Source: Alteromonas confluentis (GTDB lineage Bacteria; Pseudomonadota; Gammaproteobacteria; Enterobacterales; Alteromonadaceae). Taken from it: 64,000 bases of DNA. Where the stretch lies: NCBI RefSeq assembly GCF_001757105.1, contig NZ_MDHN01000021.1, positions 62,001-126,000 on the forward strand. Reading direction: 5' to 3'. This document shows positions 1 to 7,742 of the stretch, piece after piece. Below the pieces are notes generated by a model, which saw only the letters and a program-made list of their open reading frames with translations, ran no database searches and was not told where the DNA came from. Made by a program: the position numbers and the translations under genes. Position 1 is the stretch's first letter. The number at the start of each line of letters is the position of its first letter.

Positions 1-43
1 TTAGCTTGGCTGGATATTTCCGCCTCGCCGTTGAGTGGTGCGT

Positions 44-72
44 ATTATACATACGCACGATACCTTGGCAAG
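44..72 (-). promoter_or_regulatory. Possible promoter reading leftward out of the window
   Basis: On the minus strand there is a perfect TATAAT (44-49), then 17 bases, then CTTGCC (67-72). This resembles a sigma70 promoter reading toward position 1, away from phhB. The sequence after the -10 is GC-rich, as in promoters of growth-rate genes. The gene it would serve lies outside the window, so this is inference from the sequence alone. Confidence 0.4.
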
Positions 73-147
73 GGATCGCATCATTTATATTTCATTTTAT
101 TGACTAAATGGACAATAAACCAGCATAGCGCTCAAACTTACGCCAAT

Positions 148-453
148 TCAAGCAAGCAGACTCTCCATTTTTGCTGCCAATTTGAAGTCGAGTTCCGAGA
201 TTCCACCTGCATCGTGGGTGGTTAACGCCACATCAACCCGGTTATATACATTAAACCACTCCGGATGGTGTTTAAGCTTCTCTGCCCAAATGGCCACTTC
301 CGTCATCCAACCAAATGCTCTGATAAAATTACGAAAGGTGAAGGATTTTGTTAGTTTGCCATCTTGCAGGATCCACTTTTTATCTTCAGATAAACACGAA
401 TTTAAATCTTTAAGCGCGTTATTTGCTTCATCAATATTCAATTTTGCCGTCAT
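148..453 (-). CDS. phhB: Pterin-4a-carbinolamine dehydratase
   Basis: 101 aa, the usual length of the PCD/DCoH family. The enzyme dehydrates 4a-hydroxytetrahydrobiopterin, the by-product of phenylalanine hydroxylase, so that the pterin can be recycled; it is cytosolic. The family signature is visible: KLKHHPEW followed by YNRVDVALTTHDAGG and a downstream Asp, giving the His-His-Pro and Thr-His residues of the active site. The start at 453 is chosen because GGAGGT precedes it by four bases; an upstream in-frame start at 507 would add 18 residues without such a site. No phhA lies in the window, so it is an orphan here. Confidence 0.88.
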   Translation of the reverse strand: MTAKLNIDEANNALKDLNSCLSEDKKWILQDGKLTKSFTFRNFIRAFGWMTEVAIWAEKLKHHPEWFNVYNRVDVALTTHDAGGISELDFKLAAKMESLLA

Positions 454-525
454 TCTGACCTCCGTTATCAATGCTTCTACTTTCCTCTCTACGCCCCGTA
501 GATTCAAGCCTTGAAGATAATTAAT

Positions 526-546
526 CTAATCCATTCAGTGGATTAG
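526..546. repeat. 8-bp inverted repeat between phhB and the DUF3718 genes
   Basis: CTAATCCA, a five-base loop, then TGGATTAG. There is no T-tract on either side, so it is more likely an operator or a weak structure than a terminator. It lies about 75 bases upstream of the phhB start. Confidence 0.35.
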
Positions 547-583
547 CTTGTTTACACTGCCCTATTTTTGGTTATAACTCCTA

Positions 584-654
584 ATACCTATGTGTCGCTC
601 GAATGCTTTTCTCGTCACCGGAAAATCGGTTTACTAGATAGCGAACAAACAACA
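584..654 (+). promoter_or_regulatory. Composite promoter/leader 1 of the DUF3718 set
   Basis: A dyad-like site (ATACCTATGTGT, 584-595) is followed exactly 58 bases later (start to start) by CGAACAAACAACA (642-654). TTTACT at 630-635 is a candidate -10 and TTTTCT at 607-612 a candidate -35 with a 17-base spacer. Transcription would then start at or near the CA-rich motif. The same two elements at the same distance occur before the next two genes. Confidence 0.6.
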
Positions 655-694
655 CCACTTTATTTTAATAACAATTACTAACGAGTACTTAACC

Positions 695-1090
695 ATGTTG
701 AAAACTGTTAAAACTTCTCTGATCGTAGCTTCAATGGCATTTGGTTTTTCTGGCACTGCGCAAGCAGATATAAATGAAGCACTAGCAAATATCTGCACTA
801 TCGTGCAAGCCGATGACAAAGGCGAATTGCGTAAGAAAATGCGCCTGGTGGAATCAGATTACCGTTTGAAGCTTCGCGACTACTATTCAGGCGTAACCTG
901 CAGCGGCAACAGCCTGATCAGAACAGCATTTGCAAACAACGCCATTGAAGCAGGTACGCTGCTCGTGAAAAAAATGCCTAAAAGCGACTTGTCTGCGCCA
1001 GAAGCCGACGGCAAGACGCTGCAAGCCTGGGTGAATGAATCAGGCTATCAAGCCAGCCCTATCGCTGAAGAGTTAACTAAGCGCCTGTAA
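695..1090 (+). CDS. Secreted DUF3718-type protein, copy 1
   Basis: 131 aa with a clear signal peptide (basic start, hydrophobic core, cleavage after AQA near residue 24). The mature part is small, with two cysteines (in ICTIV and VTCSG) that could form one disulfide. It belongs to the DUF3718 type common in Alteromonadales; no biochemical function is known to me. It is about three-quarters identical to the next gene, so this is a tandem duplication. The ribosome site is weak (AACGAG). The segment AACCATGTTGAAA across the start codon is the reverse complement of an element in its own 3'UTR, suggesting post-transcriptional control. Confidence 0.8.
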   Translation: MLKTVKTSLIVASMAFGFSGTAQADINEALANICTIVQADDKGELRKKMRLVESDYRLKLRDYYSGVTCSGNSLIRTAFANNAIEAGTLLVKKMPKSDLSAPEADGKTLQAWVNESGYQASPIAEELTKRL

Positions 1091-1113
1091 CAAAAATGCT
1101 ATTTATATAACCA

Positions 1114-1142
1114 TTTCAACATGGTTGCAGGCTTGAGCCTGC
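1114..1142 (+). other. 3'UTR anti-start element plus hairpin, copy 1
   Basis: TTTCAACATGGTT (1114-1126) is perfectly complementary over 13 nt to the start region of the preceding gene (691-703). It is followed at once by a hairpin, GCAGGC-TTGA-GCCTGC (1127-1142), and then by the terminator. Copies 2 and 3 keep the same order. It could be a 3'UTR-derived small RNA or a long-range 5'-3' contact in one mRNA. Confidence 0.6.
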
Positions 1143-1146
1143 ACTC

Positions 1147-1173
1147 AAAAAGCGGCCCCTGGCCGCTTTTTTT
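1147..1173 (+). terminator. Rho-independent terminator of DUF3718 copy 1
   Basis: AGCGGCC, loop CCT, GGCCGCT, followed by seven T. A strong intrinsic terminator. Confidence 0.9.
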
Positions 1174-1204
1174 CATTGTCCTGGCGAATTAGGTTTTACA
1201 CCTT

Positions 1205-1275
1205 ATACCTAAGTATTAGCGCACTTCTTTTACCAATGACGGTTCTGGTGTTTACTTATTAGCGAACAAACAACA
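1205..1275 (+). promoter_or_regulatory. Composite promoter/leader 2 of the DUF3718 set
   Basis: The dyad ATACCTAAGTAT (1205-1216) and CGAACAAACAACA (1263-1275) are again exactly 58 bases apart. A TTTACT -10 candidate lies at 1251-1256. The dyad would be centred near -52 if transcription starts at the CA-rich motif, a usual place for an activator. Confidence 0.6.
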
Positions 1276-1310
1276 CCCTTTTTAAACCATTATTCTCTGA
1301 GGAATTAACC

Positions 1311-1706
1311 ATGTTGAAAATTGTTAAGACTTCCTTTCTGATCGCTGCTACGGGCCTGGGGTTTGCAGGTACAGCGCATGCAGATATTAACGATGCACTT
1401 GCAAACATTTGTACCATTGTACAGGCCGACGACAAGGGCGAGCTGCGTAAGAAAATTCGTTTAGTCGAGTCCGACTACCGCTTAAAGCTCCGTGATTACT
1501 ATTCAGGCGTAAGCTGCGGTGGCAACAGCCTGATTCGTACCGCGATTATGAATAACGCGGTTGAAACCGGCACCTTACTGGTTAAGAAAATGCCAAAGAG
1601 TGATTTAGGGTCGCCGGAAACTGACGGTAAGACGCTTCAGGCATGGGTGAGTGAAACAGGTAATCAAGGCAGTCCCATAGCTGCCGAACTGGCAAAGCGT
1701 CTCTAA
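1311..1706 (+). CDS. Secreted DUF3718-type protein, copy 2
   Basis: 131 aa, the same length as copy 1 and closely similar throughout. It has a signal peptide ending in AHA, and the two cysteines are conserved (ICTIV and VSCGG). The start codon has a good GAGGA site eight bases upstream. The region ACCATGTTGAAA over the start codon is the same as in copy 1 and is complementary to elements in all three 3'UTRs of the set. Copy 1 ends with its own terminator and this gene has its own promoter, so they are separate transcripts. Function unknown; probably a periplasmic or exported small protein. Confidence 0.8.
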   Translation: MLKIVKTSFLIAATGLGFAGTAHADINDALANICTIVQADDKGELRKKIRLVESDYRLKLRDYYSGVSCGGNSLIRTAIMNNAVETGTLLVKKMPKSDLGSPETDGKTLQAWVSETGNQGSPIAAELAKRL

Positions 1707-1730
1707 TCGTTAAGCGCAACGCCACTACCA

Positions 1731-1760
1731 TTTCAACATGGTAACAGGTTTAACACCTGT
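1731..1760 (+). other. 3'UTR anti-start element plus hairpin, copy 2
   Basis: TTTCAACATGGT (1731-1742) is complementary over 12 nt to the start region of copies 1 and 2. It is followed by the hairpin ACAGGT-TTAAC-ACCTGT (1744-1760). Compared with copy 1, both outer base pairs of the stem changed together (G-C to A-T), which supports selection on the RNA structure. Confidence 0.6.
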
Positions 1761-1765
1761 ACTTT

Positions 1766-1795
1766 GAAAGCGGCGATAACGCCGCTTTCTTTTTT
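1766..1795 (+). terminator. Rho-independent terminator of DUF3718 copy 2
   Basis: GAAAGCGGCG, loop ATAA, CGCCGCTTTC, then six T. A ten-base perfect stem. Confidence 0.9.
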
Positions 1796-1864
1796 GGAAT
1801 GAACATAAAATAAAGATAACTTACTGAATTTTAGTTAATTAATGCCGTAACAGTATATTCCTAC

Positions 1865-1935
1865 ATACCTTGGTATTAGCTTTAGCCTTTATTTGCGTTG
1901 TTAACTAATCTTTAATTACAGCCGAACAAACAACA
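1865..1935 (+). promoter_or_regulatory. Composite promoter/leader 3
   Basis: The dyad ATACCTTGGTAT (1865-1876) lies exactly 58 bases before CGAACAAACAACA (1923-1935). TTTAAT at 1911-1916 is a candidate -10. The downstream protein is not similar to DUF3718, so the shared architecture reflects co-regulation rather than only gene duplication. Confidence 0.55.
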
Positions 1936-1978
1936 TCTTACTCAGGCGTCCGAAACGCTTTTTAAAAAAGGTGAGTCA

Positions 1979-2257
1979 ATGAATAAACTAACTAAAATTG
2001 TTTTACTAAACGCATTGCTCCTGGCCTGTGCAACCGCCTCTGCAAATATGGGAACATCTGCTGACGCGGCAACAACCACTGCCGACCCGATTGAGAAAAA
2101 AGCCCGCTCAGGACTAGACATTAATTTTCAACGCGTACTTTCGGCTAAATCGCTGCCAAATGAAAATTCGCTAAGTGCTGCAGACGCATTACAAAGCAGC
2201 GAAAAATCCCGCCTGTTTAAGAAACTACCAGACCATCTTGTTGCGGCAAATCCGTAG
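1979..2257 (+). CDS. Small secreted protein of unknown function
   Basis: 92 aa. A signal peptide is clear (MNKLTKIVLLNALLLACATA, cleavage near ASA at about residue 22). The mature part is about 70 aa, polar and Ala/Ser-rich, with no cysteine and no recognisable domain. A GGTGAG site sits five bases before the ATG. Its sequence is unlike the two DUF3718 proteins, but it shares their promoter/leader and 3'UTR design. It is probably made under the same condition; role unknown. Confidence 0.65.
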   Translation: MNKLTKIVLLNALLLACATASANMGTSADAATTTADPIEKKARSGLDINFQRVLSAKSLPNENSLSAADALQSSEKSRLFKKLPDHLVAANP

Positions 2258-2282
2258 CAAGTTCACCAGGGAGGGTGACACC

Positions 2283-2311
2283 TTCAACATGGTACGCAGA
2301 GTAAAATCTGC
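2283..2311 (+). other. 3'UTR anti-start element plus hairpin, copy 3
   Basis: TTCAACATGGT (2283-2293) is complementary over 11 nt to the start region of the two DUF3718 genes but not to the start of its own gene. The hairpin GCAGA-6 nt-TCTGC (2296-2311) follows. If functional it would act in trans. Confidence 0.5.
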
Positions 2312-2317
2312 ATCTCC

Positions 2318-2346
2318 GCGGCCCACTTGTTGGGCCGCATCTTATT
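2318..2346 (+). terminator. Terminator after the 92-aa secreted protein
   Basis: GCGGCCCA, a five-base loop, TGGGCCGC, then a poor T-tract (ATCTTATTT). Stable stem, weaker tail. The rest of the gap to the next gene (2347-2596) holds only its presumed promoter region; I recognise no further feature. Confidence 0.65.
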
Positions 2347-2596
2347 TGGCCTCTTGCGCTCCTATCATTCGCTAATCTCGTATACTCTTGTCATCCAAGC
2401 ACCGCTCTCTCTGAGCATTATTCTTCGTAGTCCATTTACATTTATATACAACTTTAGCTTTGTATGACTTTTATCGGTCACAAAACCCGATTACAATTCG
2501 TCGCGAATTTTCCACGCTTCGTCATGGATGTAAGACGACTCGGCATTTTCAATGGAATGAGCGACATAAAATAAAAACACTCGAAAGGATACGCTC

Positions 2597-5170
2597 ATGT
2601 CATCAGTGACATACTCAATCCCTTTTTCATTTTCAACTGTTGCTCTTGCCCTATGCATGCATTCCGGTATCGCTGTAGCGGCAACAACAGAAGTCGACGA
2701 CAAGAAAAAAGAACATCCGTTAGAACGGATTGAGGTTACCGCACAGAAGAGGACGCAGGATCTTCAGGATGTGCCTGTTGCACTTACGGTGGTATCTGGC
2801 ACCGATATCGCAGAGAGCGTGTCGCTGGATATCTATGATCTACAAGGCTACGTTCCCGCTTTTCAGGCCTTCCAAAGCCAAAGTGCAACAAACTCCAGTT
2901 TTTCTGTGCGTGGCATAGGCACATCATCGCAAAATTTTGGCTTTGAATCTTCTGTCGGGCTTTATGTTGATGGTGTCTACCGTTCACGTCAGAATGCGGT
3001 CATTAACGATTTGGTAGATATCGACGCAGTAGAAATTCTGCGTGGTCCTCAAGGCACATTGTTTGGTAAAAATACACCGGCGGGTGCCGTGGTATTCCGC
3101 AGCAAAGCGCCGACCTTTGAAAATGGCGATGGCTTTGTCAGTGGAACACTGGGCAGTGACAACCTGTACCGCCTAAGTGGTGCCACCTCTATTAGCCTCG
3201 TTGACGATAGACTTGCTGCTCGCGTATCAGGTTTCACCACCCAGCGGGATGGCTGGATTGACGATGTAAATCTTGGCAAAAATACGATTAATAACAGAGA
3301 CCGCTCAGGTGTGCGGTTGCAAGCCCTCTATACGCCGAATGAAGATGTAAGCATTCGCGTTATCGCCGATTATGCAGAGCTTGATGAGCATTGTTGCGGG
3401 GCACTAACACTGCAAAGCAATGCTATCGCAAATGATATCGCTGGCAAATTTGGTTCTGATGCGCTGCTTATGATGCCGCCCGTCAGTGCCACTTTATTCG
3501 GTGGCGAGTCTTTTTACGACTACACCACAGCCCTTTCGGCCCTACCCGTTTCAGCAATGACCGACAAAGGACTTTCTGCCGAAGTAAACTGGCAAATATC
3601 CGACACGCTACTTGTCACATCAGTCAGTGGCTGGCGCAGCTTTGACAGTCTCGACACTACCGATACCGACTTTACCGATGCAGATATGCTCAGCACCACA
3701 AACGATGCGGGTCAGCAAGCGTTTTCCCAAGAACTCCGGGCAACGTACAGTCGAGATTCAATAACCGTAATAGGTGGACTCTATTATTTCAGTCAGAATC
3801 TCGGACTAAATTTTGACATCACCACGGGCGAGGAATTTCCGTTATTTTTTGCAGCCTCCGCAGCAGAACTCACGCCGCTTATAGAGGGGATCAATGGTCT
3901 TAGCGCTGCTACTGGCGGCTTGATAGCGCCTGCAGCTGCAGCTACCCCGGCCAACACCCAGTTCGCCCACACTGCTTATCAAGAGCAAGACAGCATTGCC
4001 GTATTTGGCCAAAGTGACTGGCAATTTGCCGAGCATTTCACCCTTACCACAGGATTACGCTACACACGCGAAGAGAAAACTCTGGTGGGTCGCTACTCTG
4101 AACAAGGGCCGGGTATCAATGGTTTACCACAAGACCCTGCGCTGCTCCCCAACCCAATACTGGCCGGCGCAGCCCTTGGTGGGATTGCGCAGGCGTTGGC
4201 AAGCGGGAATCAACCGGAACTGTCACAATTAGCCGCCCTCACGCCCTTTCAACAAGCTGGATGGGGTTACTTTTTCCTTGGCACTGCCTCCGTGCTGCCG
4301 CGGACGGCATTAGATGAAAGCCGTAAAGACAACCAAATCACGGGCACGGTAAAACTGAGCTGGCAGCCCGACAATGACCGCCTGTACTACGCCAGTGTCG
4401 GCACCGGGTTTAAATCTGGCGGTATGAATACCGACCGTATTGCCGAAGGTCTGGACCCGCAGTTTAATGCCGAAAAAGCCACCGCGTTTGAAGTGGGCTT
4501 GAAACAAGATATCGATGCACTGAATTTACGTATCAATGCCGCTGCTCATCACACCCGCGTTGATGACTTCCAGGCATCTACCTTTACCGGATTTGGCTTC
4601 AACCTGCAAAATGCCGGCGACCTGAGTACTAAAGGTTTTGAACTGGAAATGATTTGGTTTCCTACCACAGACACCCGGCTAGGCGTAAATATGGCCAGAA
4701 CCTTAGCCACATTCGACAAGTTTGAAAAAGGCACATGCTGGGTTGCCTATAGTTGGCACACGGGCATCGATGATCCCGGTCGCCCCTCAACTGATGCCCC
4801 CTACTGTTCTCGTACGGGAGACAGACTGGGTTTTGAACCTGAAACAACCCTTGGCGTTAATCTTGAGCACACTATCAACATCGGCGCCTATTCATTCCTG
4901 CTGGCGTTAGATTATCAGTATACAGGCGATTTGTACCTCGACGACTCCAACGATCCTTACAAACATGTGGACAGCTTCGATATCGTTAACGCCCGTATAA
5001 GCATGAACATACCGCAATGGGATATGGACGTGACTTTGTGGGGCCGCAACGTGTTAGACGAAGAGTACATCGCCCGCAATGGCTTCGATGTACCCGTGCA
5101 AGCCGGTAAGCTAATGGCTTATCCAGGTCAGCCAGCGTCTTACGGAATTACCCTACGAAAAGCCTTTTAA
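2597..5170 (+). CDS. TonB-dependent outer-membrane receptor
   Basis: 857 aa. A signal peptide (to about residue 28) is followed by a TonB box-like stretch (IEVTAQKR, about residue 45), the plug domain (VPVALTVVSG, then YVDGVYRSR and ILRGPQGTLFGKNTPAGAV) and a long 22-strand barrel ending in an aromatic residue (KAF), as outer-membrane barrels do. It belongs to the large TonB receptor family that imports siderophores, carbohydrates or other large substrates across the outer membrane using TonB energy. The substrate cannot be read from the sequence, and the neighbours (hemN, no transport or degradation genes) do not settle it. A GAAAGGA ribosome site precedes the start, and a strong terminator follows. 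Confidence 0.93.
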   Translation: MSSVTYSIPFSFSTVALALCMHSGIAVAATTEVDDKKKEHPLERIEVTAQKRTQDLQDVPVALTVVSGTDIAESVSLDIYDLQGYVPAFQAFQSQSATNSSFSVRGIGTSSQNFGFESSVGLYVDGVYRSRQNAVINDLVDIDAVEILRGPQGTLFGKNTPAGAVVFRSKAPTFENGDGFVSGTLGSDNLYRLSGATSISLVDDRLAARVSGFTTQRDGWIDDVNLGKNTINNRDRSGVRLQALYTPNEDVSIRVIADYAELDEHCCGALTLQSNAIANDIAGKFGSDALLMMPPVSATLFGGESFYDYTTALSALPVSAMTDKGLSAEVNWQISDTLLVTSVSGWRSFDSLDTTDTDFTDADMLSTTNDAGQQAFSQELRATYSRDSITVIGGLYYFSQNLGLNFDITTGEEFPLFFAASAAELTPLIEGINGLSAATGGLIAPAAAATPANTQFAHTAYQEQDSIAVFGQSDWQFAEHFTLTTGLRYTREEKTLVGRYSEQGPGINGLPQDPALLPNPILAGAALGGIAQALASGNQPELSQLAALTPFQQAGWGYFFLGTASVLPRTALDESRKDNQITGTVKLSWQPDNDRLYYASVGTGFKSGGMNTDRIAEGLDPQFNAEKATAFEVGLKQDIDALNLRINAAAHHTRVDDFQASTFTGFGFNLQNAGDLSTKGFELEMIWFPTTDTRLGVNMARTLATFDKFEKGTCWVAYSWHTGIDDPGRPSTDAPYCSRTGDRLGFEPETTLGVNLEHTINIGAYSFLLALDYQYTGDLYLDDSNDPYKHVDSFDIVNARISMNIPQWDMDVTLWGRNVLDEEYIARNGFDVPVQAGKLMAYPGQPASYGITLRKAF

Positions 5171-5198
5171 TTACAGATTCATTGAGCGTTGTTAATGC

Positions 5199-5230
5199 GC
5201 ACTGCTAGCCCCGCTGGCAGTGCTTTTTTT
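5199..5230 (+). terminator. Terminator of the TonB receptor gene
   Basis: An eleven-base stem (GCACTGCTAGC with GCTGGCAGTGC, one G-T pair), three-base loop and seven T. Confidence 0.92.
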
Positions 5231-5278
5231 GTGCGCCAATATTCGAACTGCTAATTCCTTTCAACATTCTGCAAAATA

Positions 5279-5320
5279 TTGAATCAGATCAATTTTTGCC
5301 TGCTAGCCGGTGGGTATACT
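5279..5320 (+). promoter_or_regulatory. FNR/Anr-type box and -10 of hemN
   Basis: TTGAATCAGATCAA (5279-5292) matches the FNR consensus TTGAT-N4-ATCAA at nine of ten positions. TATACT at 5315-5320 is a good -10. A start of transcription at about 5327 would put the box centre at -41.5, the classic class II FNR position. Confidence 0.72.
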
Positions 5321-5352
5321 TTCCAGGTATTAAAAGACAAACCGGAAAAAGC

Positions 5353-6723
5353 ATGGCTATCAGCGAACTCTTCGACCCCGCACGTATGCAGAAATACAAT
5401 ATCAACGGGCCTCGATACACCTCTTACCCTACAGCCCTTGAATTCGGTGAAATCACGCATTTGTCACCGGTTGAGCATGCATTATCGCAGTCAAAGGCGC
5501 GAAGCGTTTCGCTTTATTTGCACATTCCGTTTTGTCATAGCCTTTGCTATTACTGTGGCTGTAATAAAGTGGTTACCCGACATAGTGAAAAAGCTGACCG
5601 CTACTTAGATTATCTTGCCAAGGAAATGGCAATCCGCTCTGTAGCTTTTGCCGGTAGAAAAGTAGAACAAATTCACTTAGGCGGCGGCACACCGAGCTTT
5701 CTCAGTGAACGCCAACAAACGCGATTAATGACACTGATAAAAGCCAATTTTGATGTGATCGATGATGCCGAAATCGGAATTGAAATAGATCCCCGCCGGG
5801 TAACGCCCCAATACCTCAAACATTTAGCCAACCTGGGATTCAACCGGCTGAGCATCGGCGTACAAGATACCGACTACAAAGTACAAGATGCCATCAACCG
5901 GGTACAAAGTACTTCTCATATTGCCCATTTGGTGGACTACGCCAGAGCCATGAATTTTAAATCAGTGAACCTCGATTTGATTTATGGCTTGCCCCACCAG
6001 ACACCTGATACCTTTGCCACCACACTGGCTGCAGTTAAAGCCATGCAACCAGAGCGAATTAGCTTGTTCAGCTATGCCCATTTGCCCACACGCTTTGCGG
6101 CTCAACGTAAAATTAAAGATGAATGGCTGCCCAAGCCTGCGGAAAAAACAGCGCTAATGAAGCAAGCTGTAGAAAGCCTTACCCGAATAGGCTATGAACT
6201 GATTGGCATGGATCACTTTGCCCTGCCCGACGACGAACTCGCCGTTGCCCAGCGCAATGGTGAACTGCACCGCAATTTCCAAGGCTACACCACCCGTGGT
6301 GATTTAGATTTACTGGGTTTGGGCGTATCTTCCATTAGTGCCATTGGTAATGCGTATCTGCAAAACCCAAAAACCTTAAACGACTATTATGGTCAGCTAG
6401 ATAGTCAACAGGAGCTCGCCCATCGCGGGTTATTTCTGTCGGCATCTGACATGTTGCGGGGCTATGTGATTCAGCAGCTCATGTGCAACCTGTCTTTGCG
6501 TTTTGACGAGGTGGAAAAGCGTTTCGCCATTGATTTCACCCATCACTTTGCCGCTGAGTTGGAGGCATTGAGAGAATTTGCTGAGGACGGATTGCTAAAG
6601 ATAACCGCTGACGGGATCACGGTACTCCCATCAGCCAGACTGTTCATACGTATTATCTGTATGACCTTTGACGCTTACCTGAAAGACACGGCGCATCAGC
6701 ACCGTTATTCACGAGTGATTTAG
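5353..6723 (+). CDS. hemN: Oxygen-independent coproporphyrinogen III dehydrogenase
   Basis: 456 aa, the normal length for HemN. This radical-SAM enzyme converts coproporphyrinogen III to protoporphyrinogen IX without oxygen, in cytosolic haem synthesis. The N-terminal YTSYPTA motif and the HIPFCHSLCYYCGCN segment give the CxxxCxxC cysteines of the iron-sulfur cluster plus the extra HemN cysteine; GGGTPSF binds SAM. The start at 5353 is preferred to 5296 because the FNR-dependent transcript is predicted to begin near 5327, downstream of the earlier start. Regulation by low oxygen through the FNR box is expected. It is convergent with modC, six bases apart, with no clear terminator between them. 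Confidence 0.93.
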   Translation: MAISELFDPARMQKYNINGPRYTSYPTALEFGEITHLSPVEHALSQSKARSVSLYLHIPFCHSLCYYCGCNKVVTRHSEKADRYLDYLAKEMAIRSVAFAGRKVEQIHLGGGTPSFLSERQQTRLMTLIKANFDVIDDAEIGIEIDPRRVTPQYLKHLANLGFNRLSIGVQDTDYKVQDAINRVQSTSHIAHLVDYARAMNFKSVNLDLIYGLPHQTPDTFATTLAAVKAMQPERISLFSYAHLPTRFAAQRKIKDEWLPKPAEKTALMKQAVESLTRIGYELIGMDHFALPDDELAVAQRNGELHRNFQGYTTRGDLDLLGLGVSSISAIGNAYLQNPKTLNDYYGQLDSQQELAHRGLFLSASDMLRGYVIQQLMCNLSLRFDEVEKRFAIDFTHHFAAELEALREFAEDGLLKITADGITVLPSARLFIRIICMTFDAYLKDTAHQHRYSRVI

Positions 6724-6728
6724 TTTGC

Positions 6729-7742
6729 CTATCGAAGTTTAAAGCGAGCGGTGACGGTTTCCCCAACTTTAAAGTGCAGCCGCTCCTGAGATAGCTGACT
6801 AATAAGTGCAAATATCTGCGTCTGTCCGGTTTTAAGTGTGAGCATTAATTGCCCGTCCTGGCTGTCAGAAATACCTTCAATGATGCTTTCCAAGCCGTTC
6901 ACAATAGAGGAAGCATTGGCTGCTTCGCGGTCGACGCTGATATCTCTGGCGTCGATGGTGAGCATGGCTTCATTGCCATCAATAACCGGGAAGCGACCGT
7001 AAATCAGCTGCCCTTCACAGCGTATGGCATAGCAATTTTGCTCTTCCAGATGCGCTTCGAGCTTTCCCGTAAATACAGAGAAGCGTTGTTCAAAGCCGGG
7101 TAATTGTGAAGTCAGTTCAGCCAGCACATTGTCGCTTGGCCCTTGATGAACCATGGTTCCCGCATCCATCCAGGCCATGTAATCGGTATACAACGCCAGT
7201 TCTCGTAGATCGTGAGAAACCATCAAAATCTTCAATCCACCACGGCTCAGTGTGGCAAGATATTTCAGTACTTCATGTTTCAGACTGTCATCGAGTGCAC
7301 TCACCGGTTCATCTAACAATAAAATAGCCGGTGAATTGAGGATGGCGCGCGCAATAGCCACCCGTTGGGCTTCTCCTCCGGATAACGTCTCTGGCATACG
7401 CGTCATGAGATGATGACATTTGCAACCCAACACCACCTCATCGAAATGATGGGTTTGCTGTTTAGCAAAGTCTGCAGCCAGTAAGAGGTTTTGGCCTACC
7501 GATAAATGGGGAAATAACAAGCTGTCCTGAAAAACCAGTCCAGTACGAACCCGGGCAATGCGCAGCGCGTCCCACTGTCCGTTCACCTTAGCAGCACGAC
7601 TAAGTCCAGCAAGGCAGCGCAAAAGCGTAGACTTGCCCGCCCCCGACGGACCGCTTAGCCCAACAAATCTGGCACTGGCAGGGAAATCTAACCGAACATT
7701 CAGGCTAAGGTTGTCGCCGGTTGTATTAACTACGACTTCCAT
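6729..7742 (-). CDS. modC: Molybdate ABC transporter ATP-binding protein
   Basis: 337 aa. The ATPase domain carries Walker A (GPSGAGKST, about residue 35), the signature LSGGEAQ, Walker B (ILLLDEP) and the switch His (SHD). The C-terminal 120 residues contain a TOBE/Mop-like segment (ARDISVD and the final VTARFK), as in ModC proteins that bind molybdate oxyanion. It powers molybdate import with ModB. It overlaps modB by 13 bases, so the two are translationally coupled. It is the last gene of a minus-strand run starting at moaB. Confidence 0.92.
   Translation of the reverse strand: MEVVVNTTGDNLSLNVRLDFPASARFVGLSGPSGAGKSTLLRCLAGLSRAAKVNGQWDALRIARVRTGLVFQDSLLFPHLSVGQNLLLAADFAKQQTHHFDEVVLGCKCHHLMTRMPETLSGGEAQRVAIARAILNSPAILLLDEPVSALDDSLKHEVLKYLATLSRGGLKILMVSHDLRELALYTDYMAWMDAGTMVHQGPSDNVLAELTSQLPGFEQRFSVFTGKLEAHLEEQNCYAIRCEGQLIYGRFPVIDGNEAMLTIDARDISVDREAANASSIVNGLESIIEGISDSQDGQLMLTLKTGQTQIFALISQLSQERLHFKVGETVTARFKLR

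Noticed and set aside
5296..5352. Upstream in-frame start for hemN
   Set aside because: It lies upstream of the transcription start predicted from the FNR box and -10, and adds residues before the conserved N-terminus.
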